The translations under genes and the position numbers were made by a program. From Paramoeba atlantica (lineage: Eukaryota; Discosea), in assembly GCA_977017575.1 (NCBI GenBank), contig CDRNVI010000164.1, forward strand, positions 1-64,000: 64,000 nt of DNA, written 5' to 3'. Shown here piece after piece: positions 1 through 12,959 of the stretch (position 1 is its first letter; every line of letters starts with the position of its first letter). Below the pieces are notes generated by a model. The model was given only the letters and a program-made list of their open reading frames with translations. It had not been told where the DNA came from and made no database searches.

Positions 1-692
1 CTAAACCCTAAACCCTAAACCCTAAACCCTAAACCCTAAACCCTAAACCCTAAACCCTAAACCCTAAACCCTAACCCTTAACCCTAAACCCTAAACCCAA
101 ACCCTAAACCCTAAACCCTAAACCCTAAACCCTAAACCCTAAACCCTAAACCCTAAACCCTAAACCCTAAACCCTAAACCCTAAACCCTAAACCCTAAAC
201 CCTAAACCCTAAACCCTAAACCCTAAACCCTAAACCCTAAACCCTAAACCCTAAACCCTAAACCCTAAACCCTAAACCCTAAACCCTAAACCCTAAACCC
301 TAAACCCTAAACCCTAAACCCTAAACCCTAAACCCTAAACCCTAAACCCTAAACCCTAAACCCTAAACCCTAAACCCTAAACCCTAAACCCTAAACCCTA
401 AACCCTAAACCCTAAACCCTAAACCCTAAACCCTAAACCCTAAACCCTAAACCCTAAACCCTAAACCCTAAACCCTAAACCCTAAACCCTAAACCCTAAA
501 CCCTAAACCCTAAACCCTAAACCCTAAACCCTAAACCCTAAACCCTAAACCCTAAACCCTAAACCCTAAACCCTAAACCCTAAACCCTAAACCCTAAACC
601 CTAAACCCTAAACCCTAAACCCTAAACCCTAAACCCTAAACCCTAAACCCTAAACCCTAAACCCTAAACCCTAAACCCTAACCCCTAACCTC
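1..692. repeat. Telomere, CCCTAAA array
   Basis: About 95 head-to-tail copies of the heptamer CCCTAAA run from the first base. The C-rich strand reads 5' to 3' inward, as at a left chromosome end. Variant units (CCCTAA, CCCTTAA, CCCAAA) lie near 68-105, and degenerate units close the array near 678-692. The TTTAGGG-type repeat is known from plants, green algae, cryptophytes, many alveolates and others, so it does not fix the lineage. Confidence 0.97.
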
Positions 693-694
693 TA

Positions 695-810
695 AGAAAA
701 CTTAATGTTGCAAAAAGATTTTTAAAAAAAAATATTGATTTAAAAAAAGTAAAGAACTTAAACCTATAAAATAATAGGTTGCACTGGGCAAAAGCTATAA
801 ACTCTAGCTA
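695..810. repeat. Subtelomeric repeat, also at 58.4 kb
   Basis: This stretch directly inside the telomere recurs at about 58387-58500 with roughly 85-90% identity by eye. Both copies contain the short inverted repeat AACCTAT..ATAGGTT around a six-base loop. It sits between the telomere and the 3' side of the minus-strand copia fossil, so it may be part of that family's LTR or 3' untranslated end. The second copy has no recognisable element beside it. Confidence 0.6.
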
Positions 811-3790
811 TAAACTCTAACCACTAATTTACATAATCATCATCAAGATCAATTTTCAAAAAAGCATCACTTTCATCAATGGTGCTTTTAGATTCAGTTT
901 CAGGTTCAATATAATCTTTCAACCAATTTATATTGAAGTATTCAGGGAGAGAAGTCAACATATTAGACATATTATATATTTTAGATTTAAGTTGTACTCT
1001 TTAAGAACTATAGTCATCCACATATTCATCATCAGATTTATCTTATTTATATTAGTTATCATGGGTGTAAGGGAAATCAATTTCTGCAAATTTGATCTCT
1101 TTTGAGTTTCTACACATTGGTTTGCTTTTCAGTTCATTAAATGGTTCAATATCTTCAGAATAATAATATTTAAGCATTTTCTTTTTCAATGTTTATTCTT
1201 TCAATTTAGAAATTCCAAAAGTATATTCATCAAATAACACACTTAAGCATTAGAAAGTATTTCTTATAATTAGATTATATAATAAAAAACTATTCAAGTT
1301 TTTAGCAAATCCAAGATTAATTGTAGCTCTGGATTTGACATTAATTTTCAATTAAGAATTAACAAAAATATAATCAAAAACATAGTATCCAAAAATATAA
1401 ATTAAATCTATACTTGACTTTACACCATAAAGTTTCTCATAAGGTAATATCTTTTGTTCTTACTTAACAACCATTAAAATTACTTTATTAGTTATTTTTT
1501 CAGCAAATTTTCAAAAATTAAGAGGCAATTAAACAATAAAATAAATTGTTTGGGTACAATTTCAGTGAGTTTCATTTGCTTTTTCAACAACACCATTTTT
1601 CTTAAGACAACTAGAACTAAATTTTCTAATTTCAATTCCTTTCTTTGCACAATATCTTTTAAAATTAGTATTTTTACTAATAAACTCAAAGGCACCATTA
1701 CATTAAATAATTTTTACTTTTACATCAACTTGTTTTTGTAATTTTTGAATCACATTAATGATTGTTCTTCTAGTACAAGATTTTCATTTAATAAATCAAG
1801 AAAAATTAACATCAAAATAATTTTCAATGATGAATACAGAATAGTAGTTGTAATGATAGAATAGAATAGATTTTTTATGTAAGTTAACATAAAGTATTTC
1901 ACCACATTTCCTCACAATTTTGGTTTCAGTATAATGTGGTTTCTTCTTATTTTTTACAAAGACACAAGCATCATAGATATAATCAAAATCAGCAATCAAT
2001 TTTTTGTAATTATTAGATAAACCATGGATAGCTTTTGCTTTGATGGTTTGACAAGTGTCAAAGAGATAGGTCAATCTATCATAATATAGCTTCAGTTCTT
2101 TTTCATACTTAGGAGTGAGAGTATAGCAAATTCTTTTCAGGTTTGTATTCTTTGATCTTATATATTCATTTACATTAGGTTTTTCAATAATTTTCACATA
2201 ATAGACTTCTTTTACAAAGTGATTAAAGAAAGATATTTAATATAATTTATCTTTGCAGGGTTCACTCAAGAGTTCTTCAGAGAGTTTTAAATCAATTTTT
2301 TTTCTTGTGACAAAAACACTATTTTTATCAAAAATCATAGAAACATTCTAATTATCACACATTTAAAACACAAATAACAAATTTATAGTACATTTGGTTA
2401 CAACAGAAACATCTTCAAGAGGAGATAGATTTACATTTAATTCAAGGTCTTTTTTCAATTCTACTAGTATTAATTCACCATTTGCTTAAAAAATATATGT
2501 AATTTGATTAAATTCACATACATTAAAGATATGATTTTCAGAATTCATAATTGAATTGGAAATATTAGAATCAACAATTACATTATCTTTTTGGTTTATT
2601 GATTTCATTTTCATAATCAGGATATCAATAAATTGAAGCAAAGTGTAAATTTGAAAATTTTTATTTAACATTTCAATTTTTTACTTTTTTTTTGCTTTTT
2701 CAAAGGTATAGAATTCAGTTTTAGTTAATACACCATTGGAAGATCTTTGATAGGATTTATTAGAGCAAGAATTCTTACAATGTCCAGCAAATTCACAATA
2801 CCAACATGCATTAGGACTTTAGGAGGATCATACTAATCAAAGTTTGCTTGAAAGGTAGTATACTTATTGATTCAATAAATAGAGAAAGATTGAAAGTGAA
2901 ATGAGGAAAAAATTAAAGTTTGATTTTGAAATTTCCTTTTCAAAGTAGTATATGTTTTCTGTAAGATAACAAGTTCATTATCTTCTTTTCTTTTCATGTT
3001 TCTCTCTATAATAAATTTTTCAGCCTCAATTAATATTTTAAAAACTTATTTATAAATGAATTCTTGAGCTTTAGATTTTTTTACAATCTTCTTAATCATA
3101 TTATCCCACTTTGATGCTTTCATTGAGTTCTTTAAATAATCTATTTTTTTCTTTTTAGTTACATCTCCACCAAGTTTCTCATACTTCTCAATTAACAAGT
3201 TTAATTAGAAGTTCATTGCAACAATCATTTTGATTTTTAAAATTCAAAATGTTTTAAGTTCTTTCTTCACCTTCTGCAATTCTCCAAGTTTCTAAGATGA
3301 ATCATAAATCCTGTTGAGTGTTTTCATTATTTTTGCAGATTTACCAAGAAATCCATTAGTTATGATTTCCCTTTGTGCCTCTCTTATGAGATTGCTGATG
3401 ATGAAACAGTATATAGTGTAGTGATTTGTTATTTTTATAATATTGATCACTTGATGATTTCTTTTTCTAATATTGAAATCATTAGTATTGTCTACTATTA
3501 AGTGGTGAATCAACTTGAATCAGATCAACTGTATTTTTAATCCAAAGCACCAAGAAGAATAATCACCAATACCATCAAACTTTGTTTCGATATGTTTTAG
3601 TATCTTTTTAATATTCTTGGAATTATATTCAAGTTCAAGATAAGCATTTGCTATCCTTTAAAAAATGCTATATGTGAATAATTCCACATAAGGGTTTGTG
3701 AAAGAAGAGGAGATCTTTTCATGCTCAAAAATTGGTTTTAGCCAAGGCTTAGTTTCAGGGCAAGTCTAAACTTTTAATCTATTAAAATTA
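811..3790 (-). mobile_element. Ty1/copia retroelement fossil, broken and truncated
   Basis: On the minus strand, from right to left, the pieces follow copia order. They are a gag-like helical region (about 3500-3290), a CCHC zinc knuckle (about 2813-2770), and an integrase core with the typical Asp-Asn-Gly and Gly-Val-x-Glu-x-Asn surroundings (about 2200-1500). The integrase C-terminal domain, which in copia elements carries a Tyr-Glu-Lys-x-Tyr-Gly motif, lies at about 1450-1150. I see no reverse transcriptase before the telomere, so the element is 3' truncated or internally deleted. It has on the order of a dozen or more breaks and is old. CpG is nearly absent. Confidence 0.75.
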
Positions 3791-3944
3791 ACAGATTTCT
3801 GAAGAGCAAGAAACAAAGAACAGAAACACATGTGCTAAAGACAAGTCAAAAATGTGAATTTTATTCTTAAAGTAAAAACAAGGGAAACATTTGAACTAGA
3901 GATAAAATGCAAAAGTAAAGAAAACATAGTTGAGATGGAGGTGT
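3791..3944. other. Junction between two retroelement fossils
   Basis: AT-rich sequence between the copia fossil and the Ty3 5' LTR. The last four bases, GTGT (3941-3944), match the four bases after the 3' LTR (10820-10823) and look like the target-site duplication of the Ty3 insertion. No coding region is seen. Confidence 0.5.
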
Positions 3945-4258
3945 TGTACAGCTACTTCTGAACAAAACTAAACAAACGAACAAACAACCAAACTTCTGTA
4001 ACAAAACAAAAAACACGAAAAAGAAAATAATGCACTAAACTAGAATACTAAAGAAGATATTCCTCAAATTGTCTTTAAACACTTTTATTGATCCAATAAC
4101 TACTTCTCAAAACAGTTATACTTGAAAGAATTCTCTACAAATCTTTTTTTTCATCACACCTAACCTTTAATCTTCTTAGTAAACCACTTTTAACTTTTTT
4201 AACAAAAACTTGTGCTTTCTCTTTTCTCTTGCAACCCCTGGAGAACTTAATCTGTATA
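3945..4258 (+). repeat. 5' LTR of the Ty3/gypsy element
   Basis: Aligns base for base with 10506-10819 without any gap. It begins TGTACAG and ends CTGTATA; the other copy begins TGCACAG and ends CTGCACA, so the usual TG..CA ends are kept in the 3' copy. I count about 40 differences in 314 positions, nearly all transitions. Confidence 0.9.
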
Positions 4259-7200
4259 CTTAGCAACACTGTTTTGAACTTATGAACTGTAACACAAACA
4301 CTGATGAAACTGTTTTGGATCAAACCACCCTTGGTCAAACAGTTGTGAATGAGAATACAACTCAGCAACGGCCTCAACCAAACTTGAATTTTGGCAATTT
4401 TGACCTTTTAACTATCATCAGCAAGTCTAAACCAAACAAAAAGGTTCCTCTCCCAAAGAACCTTACCCTGTATGAAGCAAAAATCCACAAGACAATTCAA
4501 AAATCTTTTGAATCATTCTTGAACTCAAGTCTCACACCACCTCTTGTAACAGGTGAAAACAGTCAAACACACTTTACCTATTTTCTCTCTAACATCTACT
4601 ATACATGGACTTACAACTTCTGGTTGAACCACAAATTTCTCTTTCAAGTGTTGTCTAAACACTTGAAGTTAAAGAGCTACACCATAGTTGCTATTTCCTT
4701 CCAATTTTTTTAAGATTTTTTAACAGCCATTAACATGGAACTGGGATCCAACAGTTTACTGGTCTCCACAAAGTGGATCATATGGTTAATGTTTGACAAT
4801 TCAATCAAACTCTCCCAACACCTTCAAATCTTCTGCCAAGCAGCAGAGAGAGAGTATAAGAGAGGCATACAGTTGACTAACTCTTGAATCTTCCAAACTC
4901 TACAAAACAAAATCCTCTCCTTACCTTTCTTAGAAGCCTGGCAAGCAGTCAAGAGGTTATCACCTGATCAACCCCCTGAAGAAACAGCTATCTCATATGA
5001 GAGCCAACCAAAATATCCTTTTATCTGCTCTAATACCACTTCTTCACCCACACTTATACTCCACCTGAACTTTTATGGTCAGAAATTCAAAGATGCAGCA
5101 CAACATCTGCAGCAGTAGATAATATGTTTGGCTTGTGCCAGTACTGATCACTTTTCCCTGAATTGGCCTCAAGTTCTCAGATACTGTGAACAATTTACCA
5201 AACTTAACAAACACTTCTTTTGTCTATTGCTGCTCCATTCATAGATTCAATATCATCCATGCTGACAAAAATTGTTGAGTGATTACAACTCTGCAAGCTG
5301 ATAATAAATCACCTCCATCAAAGAGAAGGTACAAACAACCACCACACAATCCATATAGAAACCCAAATGCTCATGGGAACAATTCTTACAAACCTCTTCA
5401 CAACACTGGAAAACCCTCCACAAAGAAACCACAAACTGAAGAACAACTCATTTGTTCCAAAGTTACTGGCTGCTTTGACTCTACATCTTCAAAAAGCAGC
5501 CATACAATCTGCTGCTTTGCCTCTACAACAACAACAAACTGTTGCTCAAGCACAACCTGCTATTCAACAAGGTAATGCTAATAAACTTTTCCAAAATTAC
5601 CCTATTGTTTTTATTAATATTGAAATTGATAAGAAAATTTCTCTTTTTGATAAACAATATCAGACTGTGTTATACAAACTTAACAGTTGTGAATCAGAAA
5701 AGGAAATCCCTCACACTCAAATATCTTTCAAATTGTTTTTTTGTAAAGAACACAAAATGCACTGTAGAATGATTGAGAGAACAGCCTATCAGGCACCTGC
5801 ATCTGCTCCCTGTGAAGTAGAATTCCAACTGTTGCAGCATCTTCCAACCCAAAACACCCATCCACAAAAAGCTGATAAGGTCACAGCAATAATTGGGTTG
5901 CCACTGGAATTTCAAGCAACTGTGAAAGGCCTCCAAATGGTCACTTGTCTTGATACTGGGGCAGGACTCAATGCTATTAGCTGAGAATTAATACAAAAAC
6001 ATGGATTCAAAATTGAGGAAATCAAAGAACTTGAAACTCCATTCTGCATTACAATGGGAAATTCAACTCAAACTCTCACTAAGCAAGCAATTGCAACCAC
6101 ATTTCAATTTAAGGAATGCACTGCTAAGTTATGGTTTCTCATTGTTGATCACTTGCCAGTTCAATGCTTAATCAATCAACCAATCTTGCATCACATATAA
6201 ATTGCATATAATCCAAGTGACAACACTATAACTTACAGTGGTAAATTCCAAACACAAGCAAACTCCCCCTCAAATCTCTCTAATCAGATGGATCCACTTA
6301 CACTTGAGCATTTAAAGATCTTTAATCATGCAAAATTACTTCATGCCCAAGCTGTGAGGGCAAAGTGTCTATCAAGAGCTTTAAAAACAATAACACTCAA
6401 ATTAGTTGGACCTATCACATCACCACAAAGATTCTTTATACTGATAGTCACTGGAAGTGAAAAGTTGCTGGCTTTTCCTGAACTTGTGAACATCTGTAGT
6501 GATGAAGAAATCACACTGTTGGTAGCAAATCCAACAGCACAAACTGTTACCATACCAAACAAAGCTGTGCTTGGAAAAGTTTACATGGTCAATGAATAAA
6601 ATGTGACTGATATAGAGCTCATTGAACTCACAAAAAATCCTATTACAGAAACAAAATTTAATTTCAAGAAGGAAACCCCTTCTCTACTGAAAAAACTAGA
6701 ACAAAACACAAAACACCCAATTGTAATTGGCAGAAAACAAAACCAATCTATCCAAAATAACTCCAAAAGGACAACAAACCCTTTATTAAAAACAAACAAT
6801 TTGATGACATTGGTGAAGAACCAGTTATTCAAATGCTTGTAGCAAAATTGGTAGATTCTCAAAAGCCTACTGATGAATTTGATTCTCTGCAAACTCAGAA
6901 TCCAGAACTTCAACAAGTTTATGATGAGTTTAAAATCAATTCAATAAATTTAACAACTGTTCAAAAAGAAAAATTAGCAACTCTGCTTTACTCTTTCAAA
7001 GATCTTTGAAGTAAAGAAAAAAGAGAAGGACTTCTTGAAAGAACAACCTTTACTTCTCACACAATAGAGGTTGAGGGTCCATCAATTAAACATAATCCTC
7101 ACAGAACAAGTTCAGTTGAAAATTATATCATTTAGCAACACATCAATAAGATGGCACTTCACAAAGTTATTAGACCATCAAAATTGCTTTGGGCTTCACC

Positions 7201-9877
7201 CATCTAATTAACTGATAAGAAAAATGAAAAAATCAGATTTTACATTGATTTTAGAGCACTTAACAAAGTGATAAAGAAAGATTCATATCCACTTCTGAAA
7301 ATGAATGAAATACTTGCAATATTGGAGAATGCTTCTTATTTCTCAACAATTGATCTCACTGATGCATTCTGATCAATTCCAATCCATTCAGATGACATTG
7401 AAAAAACAGCTTTTACAAGCAAATACAGCCTCTGGGAATTTCTTTCCATACCATTCAGGTTATGCAATGTACTCCCAATACAACAATGATTCATAGAGGC
7501 TGTTCTAAATGGTTTCTTATGGATATGTTGTTTTGCTTATCTTGATGATATACTCACTTTCAGTGCATCATTTGAGAATCATATCAAGCACCTTGAACAA
7601 ATCCTCATAAGATTGAGAGATCACAATTTCATCTTACAACTCTCAAAATGCTCCTTTTGCAGACCCACATTCAAAATACTTGAATTTGTCACATCAAAAG
7701 ATAGATTATCACCTAATCTCAAAAAAGTCAAAGCAATCAAAAACTATCCACTGCCAAGAACACCAAAAGAGGTGAGCAGATTCTTAAATATGATATTATG
7801 GCTCAGAAAATTTATACTAAGACTTTCAGCATTAATCACAAATCTTCAAAAAGCAACCCAACTGGATAACAAATCATTTAAATTAACAAAAAAAGCAATT
7901 AATGAAATTGAATTGTTAAAAGAAATGCTTACTGATGAGACATACATGGCTCACCTCAATCTCTCAAAACAATTCTACATCTATGTAAATATAAGCAAAA
8001 CTGGCCTTGAAGCCATTTTTACACAACTAAATGAGAATGGTAATCACTGAGTTGTTGAGTATATATCTTATGTACTTACTGAGATACAAAGAAAATACAC
8101 AAATCCAATCTATGAAGGTTTTGGAATTCTTTGATCACTCAACACATTCAAATATTATATTTATGAATGTGACTCAATCATATACTGTGATTGTAGCAGT
8201 CTCTCTGACATAATAAATGCAACTGAATACATGTTCAATCACAAAATGCTCTGTAACTGGATCACAAGAATCCTGCAGTATAATGTCTGTGTTATACACA
8301 AACCAAGCAAACTAATGGCAATTCCAGATGCCCTCAGCCATCATTACACTACATATGACACTGAAATGGAAACTGATGAGATAACAAATATTTTTAAAGA
8401 TATGGTTGAGACAGCAGTTAAAACTAGAAACAGTGAAACCAACAAATCTCTGGACAAATAATCTGACCTTTTACAAAGATTAAACTTCCTTGAAGAACAA
8501 AATGTACATATTTCTGAAATAAGAACAATTGAAAATTTAGAACCTGACCTTTTTCTTTTTCAAAAAACCTCCACAAGCTTGTGGAGGAACACTTTTTCAA
8601 AAGAAATTGACCAACCAGTTAATCTTTTATGACTTGCTCAAATGCAACAGGAAGATAAACACTGTTTAAAATTAATCAATTATCTTCAATTTGAAACACT
8701 TCTTAGAAGAAAATCAGCTCTCAAATACCTACAAACACAATCTCACAAATATTGGATTGACAACCAAGGCATCTTTCAAAAAATCAATGAGATGTTCCTA
8801 ATAGAAAAAGAACTGCCACCTGCAGTTCTTTCCAAAGCTTTCTGGAATGAAGTAATTGACATCAATCATAACTCTCCCACAGAAAAACACTGAAAATTCG
8901 AAAAACTTTACAAAGTTATTCGAAATTCATTCTATTTTGAACAAATGTATACTTATATTAAAGCATATTGTAACTGTTGCTTGGAATGCCAAATAACAAC
9001 CAAAACTGCCCAATTGTATATAGAATTAAATCCAACCTGCAACATACAATACCTTGGCCTGGTAATCCAGATTGACTGCACCCCAGGACCAAACAGAACA
9101 ATTTGAAGAAATTCACACATCCTTGCAGTTGTTAACATCTTTACAGAATATCTCTACTTATATGCTATCTCTCAACCTGATGGTAATACATCTGCATCAT
9201 TACTCTTCAAATATGTTTGCTTACATTCAATGTCCTTAAAAATTATTACTAATAATAGAAGAGAATTTGCAAATGAATTAATTGCTAACCTGATTCATTT
9301 GCTTGGAATCAAACACACCTTGATTTACCCTCTCCATTCATAAAGTAATGGAAAAGTCAAAAAAACACATCAAGTGATCAAAACAATGATCTGTACTTTC
9401 ATCAATGACTTCAAAGATGATTGGAACCTACTGATCCCACTCTTAAAATTTGCATATAACATATTTGAATTTTCAGTTATAAATTATATGCCATTCTTTC
9501 TTTTCTATGGAAGACATTCAGTTTTATCCATTGAGGCTTTATATGACACAGCATACCATCCTGTTACAACAGCACATGAGTATGTTAAAACACTACAAAC
9601 TCAACAAGATATAGTATTTGCTTGGGTCAAAGACTAAAAACAAAAAGCAGCAAATCTTTACAAAAATCACTATGATGAAACTTATCATACAATGATTAAA
9701 ACACTGAACCTTGGAGATTCTGTCCTCCTCACAAAGGATAACAAAGACAGCTCCATAGGAAAGAAATACTGACTACTTTTCTATCAAAAAATCTACAAGG
9801 TCACTGGTATCCATTCCAATGGAACATATACAATCCAAGATTTCAAATAGGAAAAACTTCTATAAACTAAAAACATT

Positions 9878-10240
9878 ATGAGATTAAAAAAACTAAAAAT
9901 TCAATATGAATTAAATCATGAACCTGCAAACCAGGCACTCATAGAACAACCTGTCTATTTTTCTGAGGATGACAAACAAATTGAATTTGATGACTTTGAC
10001 CTAGGTAACAATTGTGACTATGAATTAAAGAAAATTCTTACTTATAAATTTGACTCACAAGGAAGACTTCATTACAAAGTTCAATACAAAAATTTCCAAG
10101 CAGACCACACAGTCTGGTTTCTTGCAAATGAAATTGATGCTCCTGATTTCATTGAATTCTATAAACAAAATCACAATGTTACCCCTCCACTTTCGATAAA
10201 CACCCTCCCAACTCAACTTCAACCCAATTTTTCTGCTTAG
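9878..10240 (+). other. Chromodomain tail of the Ty3/gypsy integrase
   Basis: An uninterrupted stretch of about 120 codons that ends the coding part of the element. Residues about 48-100 show the chromodomain pattern. Lys-Ile-Leu-Thr-Tyr is followed by a Tyr-Lys-Val-x-Tyr-Lys-Asn-Phe strand, a His-Thr-Val-Trp turn, and a helix with Glu-Ile and Phe-Ile-Glu-Phe-Tyr. In chromoviruses this module reads histone marks for targeting. Confidence 0.8.
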
Positions 10241-10505
10241 GGGAGGAGGCTACAAGTCAATACTTATTACACTAATTATGAATAACAAACCAAGAGTTAC
10301 ACTCCAATGGTCCTTCCTCTTGCAAGAAAGTGAGGTTTTCCTCTCAAAACTCTTGGGTTTCCTCACACAACAAGCTTTTGCCCCTTCCACACTAGCTCTC
10401 AGCATTGGCTCTCTCCTGCAAACAACTCCTGAACCATGGCTTTTTTTCCCACTGCTTTACAAATCCTTATAATGCAAGTTAAACATTCTTCAAGCTCCAG
10501 GAGGA

Positions 10506-10819
10506 TGCACAGTTGCTTCTGAACAAAACTAAATGACTGAACAAACAATCAAACTCTCACAACAAAACAAGAAACACAAAAAAGAAAATAATATGTTAAA
10601 CTAAAACACTAAAAAAGATATTCCTCAAATTGTCTTCAAACACCTTTATTGATCCAGTAACTACTTCCCAGAACAGTTATGCCTGAAAGAATTTTCTACA
10701 AATCTTTTCTTTCATCACACCTGACCTTTAACCTCCTTAGTAAACCACTTTTAACTTTTTTAACAAAAACTTGTGCTTTCCCTTTTCTCTTGCAACCTCT
10801 GTAAAACTTAATCTGCACA
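10506..10819 (+). repeat. 3' LTR of the Ty3/gypsy element
   Basis: Partner of 3945-4258, same length, with TG..CA termini and followed by GTGT at 10820-10823 (target duplication). A short purine run lies just before it (about 10498-10505), with a stronger GGGGAGGAGG run near 10240. Confidence 0.9.
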
Positions 10820-11394
10820 GTGTGACAGAGATAAAAGGAGTATTAAATCAGCATTTTGATTAAAGAAAACAAGAATAGAATCAAATTAGAACAGGACAAA
10901 ATAAACATCAGGAAAAACAGGAAAGAGGAAAATAATACAAGAGAAAATACAACAGAAAAGGAGGGAGGAAGGGAAAAAGGGAGCAGTGATCAATCAAAGG
11001 AGCAGAGCAATAAGATGGCATCAAATTGAATAGAAAACAAACAAAACAGGGTTTGTAACACCATTAATTCCATTCCACCTGAGATTGATAATGAAATCCA
11101 CATAGGAAATTGCATATTTTTTAAACTTTTTTAACAAGATAACTTTAATTCAGAGCACAGTTTAGATGTTCCATGTACAAGATTTGATTGTTTTGGTTCT
11201 TCAATAAGGAATGCAATGGTCCAATATTTGGATATTAATTCAATTTTGAGATCTTCTTCTTAACAACAACAAAATAAAACAAATGTAAAATATAAAATTT
11301 TTTTAAAAAAAAAAATTTAATTATTCAAAAAAATAAAGTTTCTTCTTTATTAAGTTTCAATCAAAAACCAAACTCTCTTTTTTGTGTCTTGTTA
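10820..11394. other. Non-coding stretch after the 3' LTR
   Basis: A-rich DNA with no open frame of note and no recognised repeat. A purine-rich patch lies near 10915-10990, and runs of T and A lie near 11290-11330. CpG is absent, as in the flanking fossils. Confidence 0.4.
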
Positions 11395-12675
11395 AGTTTA
11401 TTAATTAATAAATTCAACCATTTCTTTAATGTCTCTAAAATCAAGAAATTACTTTTATTCAAAACACCACTTTCAAGCCTTTCAATCTTTTCCCTCACTT
11501 CAACCAGTTGTTGTTCAATCTCAGCACTCAATAACATTTTTGAAGTGATTGGAGTTGTTGAAGTTGGAGTTGAAGTACCAAGGATAGCAGTTTGTTACAA
11601 AAAAGTGGTAAAAGCTTTGGTTAATGCTTTGGTTCCATTATTATCATTCTCACTTCTCTCATTTTCTTCTTCTTTCTTTTTCAATTTTCTTCTTCTTTTT
11701 GCTGGAAGAGAGCACACAAATAATGAGGAAGAAGTGTAAGAAAGAGAGTCACTCTCCAAATCAATTGCTCCACTAATTTGTTATACAAAAGTTTGGCCTA
11801 TTTGACCATTTTCTTTAGATAGCAAATGTGTAAGTTCTACAATTGCACTCCCACCTGAAAACTTGTAAAAACCAATTGTATTGTAATGACCTAATTTGTC
11901 TCAATTTGCATAACATTAAGCATATTCATGTTTAATTTGTTGATATTTTATCAAAAAAGAATTATATGTTTAAGGCTTAAACTGATTGAGATTCCAAAAA
12001 GAGGCAACTTTCACAAAATATAAATACTTAGTAAGGTCATAATCAGTTGGAACCTCATAAGCTGCATTTGAGTTATGAAATTTCTTCCAAAAGATTTCTG
12101 CTTTGATATCAAGAAGTTAGTGATGATCAAGTCTCTATTTTTTCACCACTTAAAAAATATTTGAACAAATTGTTACCTTCAACTGTAGCAGAGGTGAAAC
12201 TCTTAGTTATTAGATCAACAAAGACACTCAGTTTTATTATTCCTTTATTAAGATTTATTCAACTTATTACACCTTAGAGCATAGCATGAAGGATTTTGTA
12301 GGTTGGATCATTGAAGATTAGCAACATTTGGACAGACTTATTTGCACTCCATTTTTCTCACATGATATGTTTTTGTTCTTTTTCTTCTTCTTCTTTACCT
12401 TTTCCCTCTCCCTCTCCTTTCTCTTTCTTTCCCTCTTTTTTTCATTTTCAACCTGTTTCCTCTTCTTTTGATAATGTTTCATTAGACTTGGCAACTCCCC
12501 TTTCTAAGACAATCCTTTGTTCGAACAAAGCTCTTTCATTTCATTAACTGTTTTTGTCTTCAAATCCTGGTCATCCAACCACTCCCTTTCAACTTTAGAA
12601 GCTTCCTCTTCATTTTGACTTCTTTGTGAACTCTAATCCACTTGAAGATCATCCATTAATTTGAGTTCATCACAG
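11395..12675 (-). pseudogene. Decayed gene with SAP-like motif
   Basis: Reading the minus strand from about 12670, several frames give protein-like sequence broken by stops. Near 12560-12480 a helix-turn-helix pattern of the type Val-Asn-Glu-Met-Lys..Asn-Lys-Gly-Leu-Ser..Gly-Glu-Leu..Leu resembles a SAP (SAF-A/B, Acinus, PIAS) DNA-binding motif. It is followed by a Lys/Glu-rich stretch. Further on (about 12150-11950) is a Phe/Trp/Tyr-rich part, and at 11740-11390 a Lys/Glu-rich part with a predicted coiled coil. Most breaks are TAA or TAG. I do not recognise the family. SAP motifs occur in DNA-transposon proteins and in host chromatin proteins. Confidence 0.4.
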
Positions 12676-12689
12676 TCAACAAGAAGTTT

Positions 12690-12921
12690 GTCCATTCACC
12701 CCCAAAAGAAAAACAAAAAAAAACAAAAAAACAAAAAAAAAACAAAAAAACAAAAAAAATAGCAACTCATCACTTTTGCAAAGATATGAATTTTTTATTT
12801 TTGTTCTTTTCACACCAAAAAAAAAAAAAAAATAGCTTGCAACTTTTTGCCTTTTTGAAAAGATTTGGGGCTTTAAAGAAAGAGAAAAAGAAAAAAGAAA
12901 AAAGAAAAAAGAAAAAGAAAA

Positions 12922-12959
<38 letters not shown>

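Larger units (their letters stand above)
3945..10819 (+). mobile_element. Ty3/gypsy chromodomain retroelement (chromovirus), old and broken
   Basis: A nearly full-length plus-strand element with two 314-base LTRs and a GTGT target repeat. Parts in order: gag-like region (about 4280-5700), aspartic protease with an Asp-Thr-Gly motif (about 5900-6200), reverse transcriptase with the Tyr-Leu-Asp-Asp box near 7540, RNase H (about 7950-8340), integrase (about 8640-9640) and a C-terminal chromodomain (about 10010-10180). The coding part is broken by roughly two to three dozen lesions. The LTRs differ at about 13% of sites, so the insertion is old. Chromodomains of such integrases are known to steer insertion to heterochromatin, which fits the subtelomeric site. 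Confidence 0.9.
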
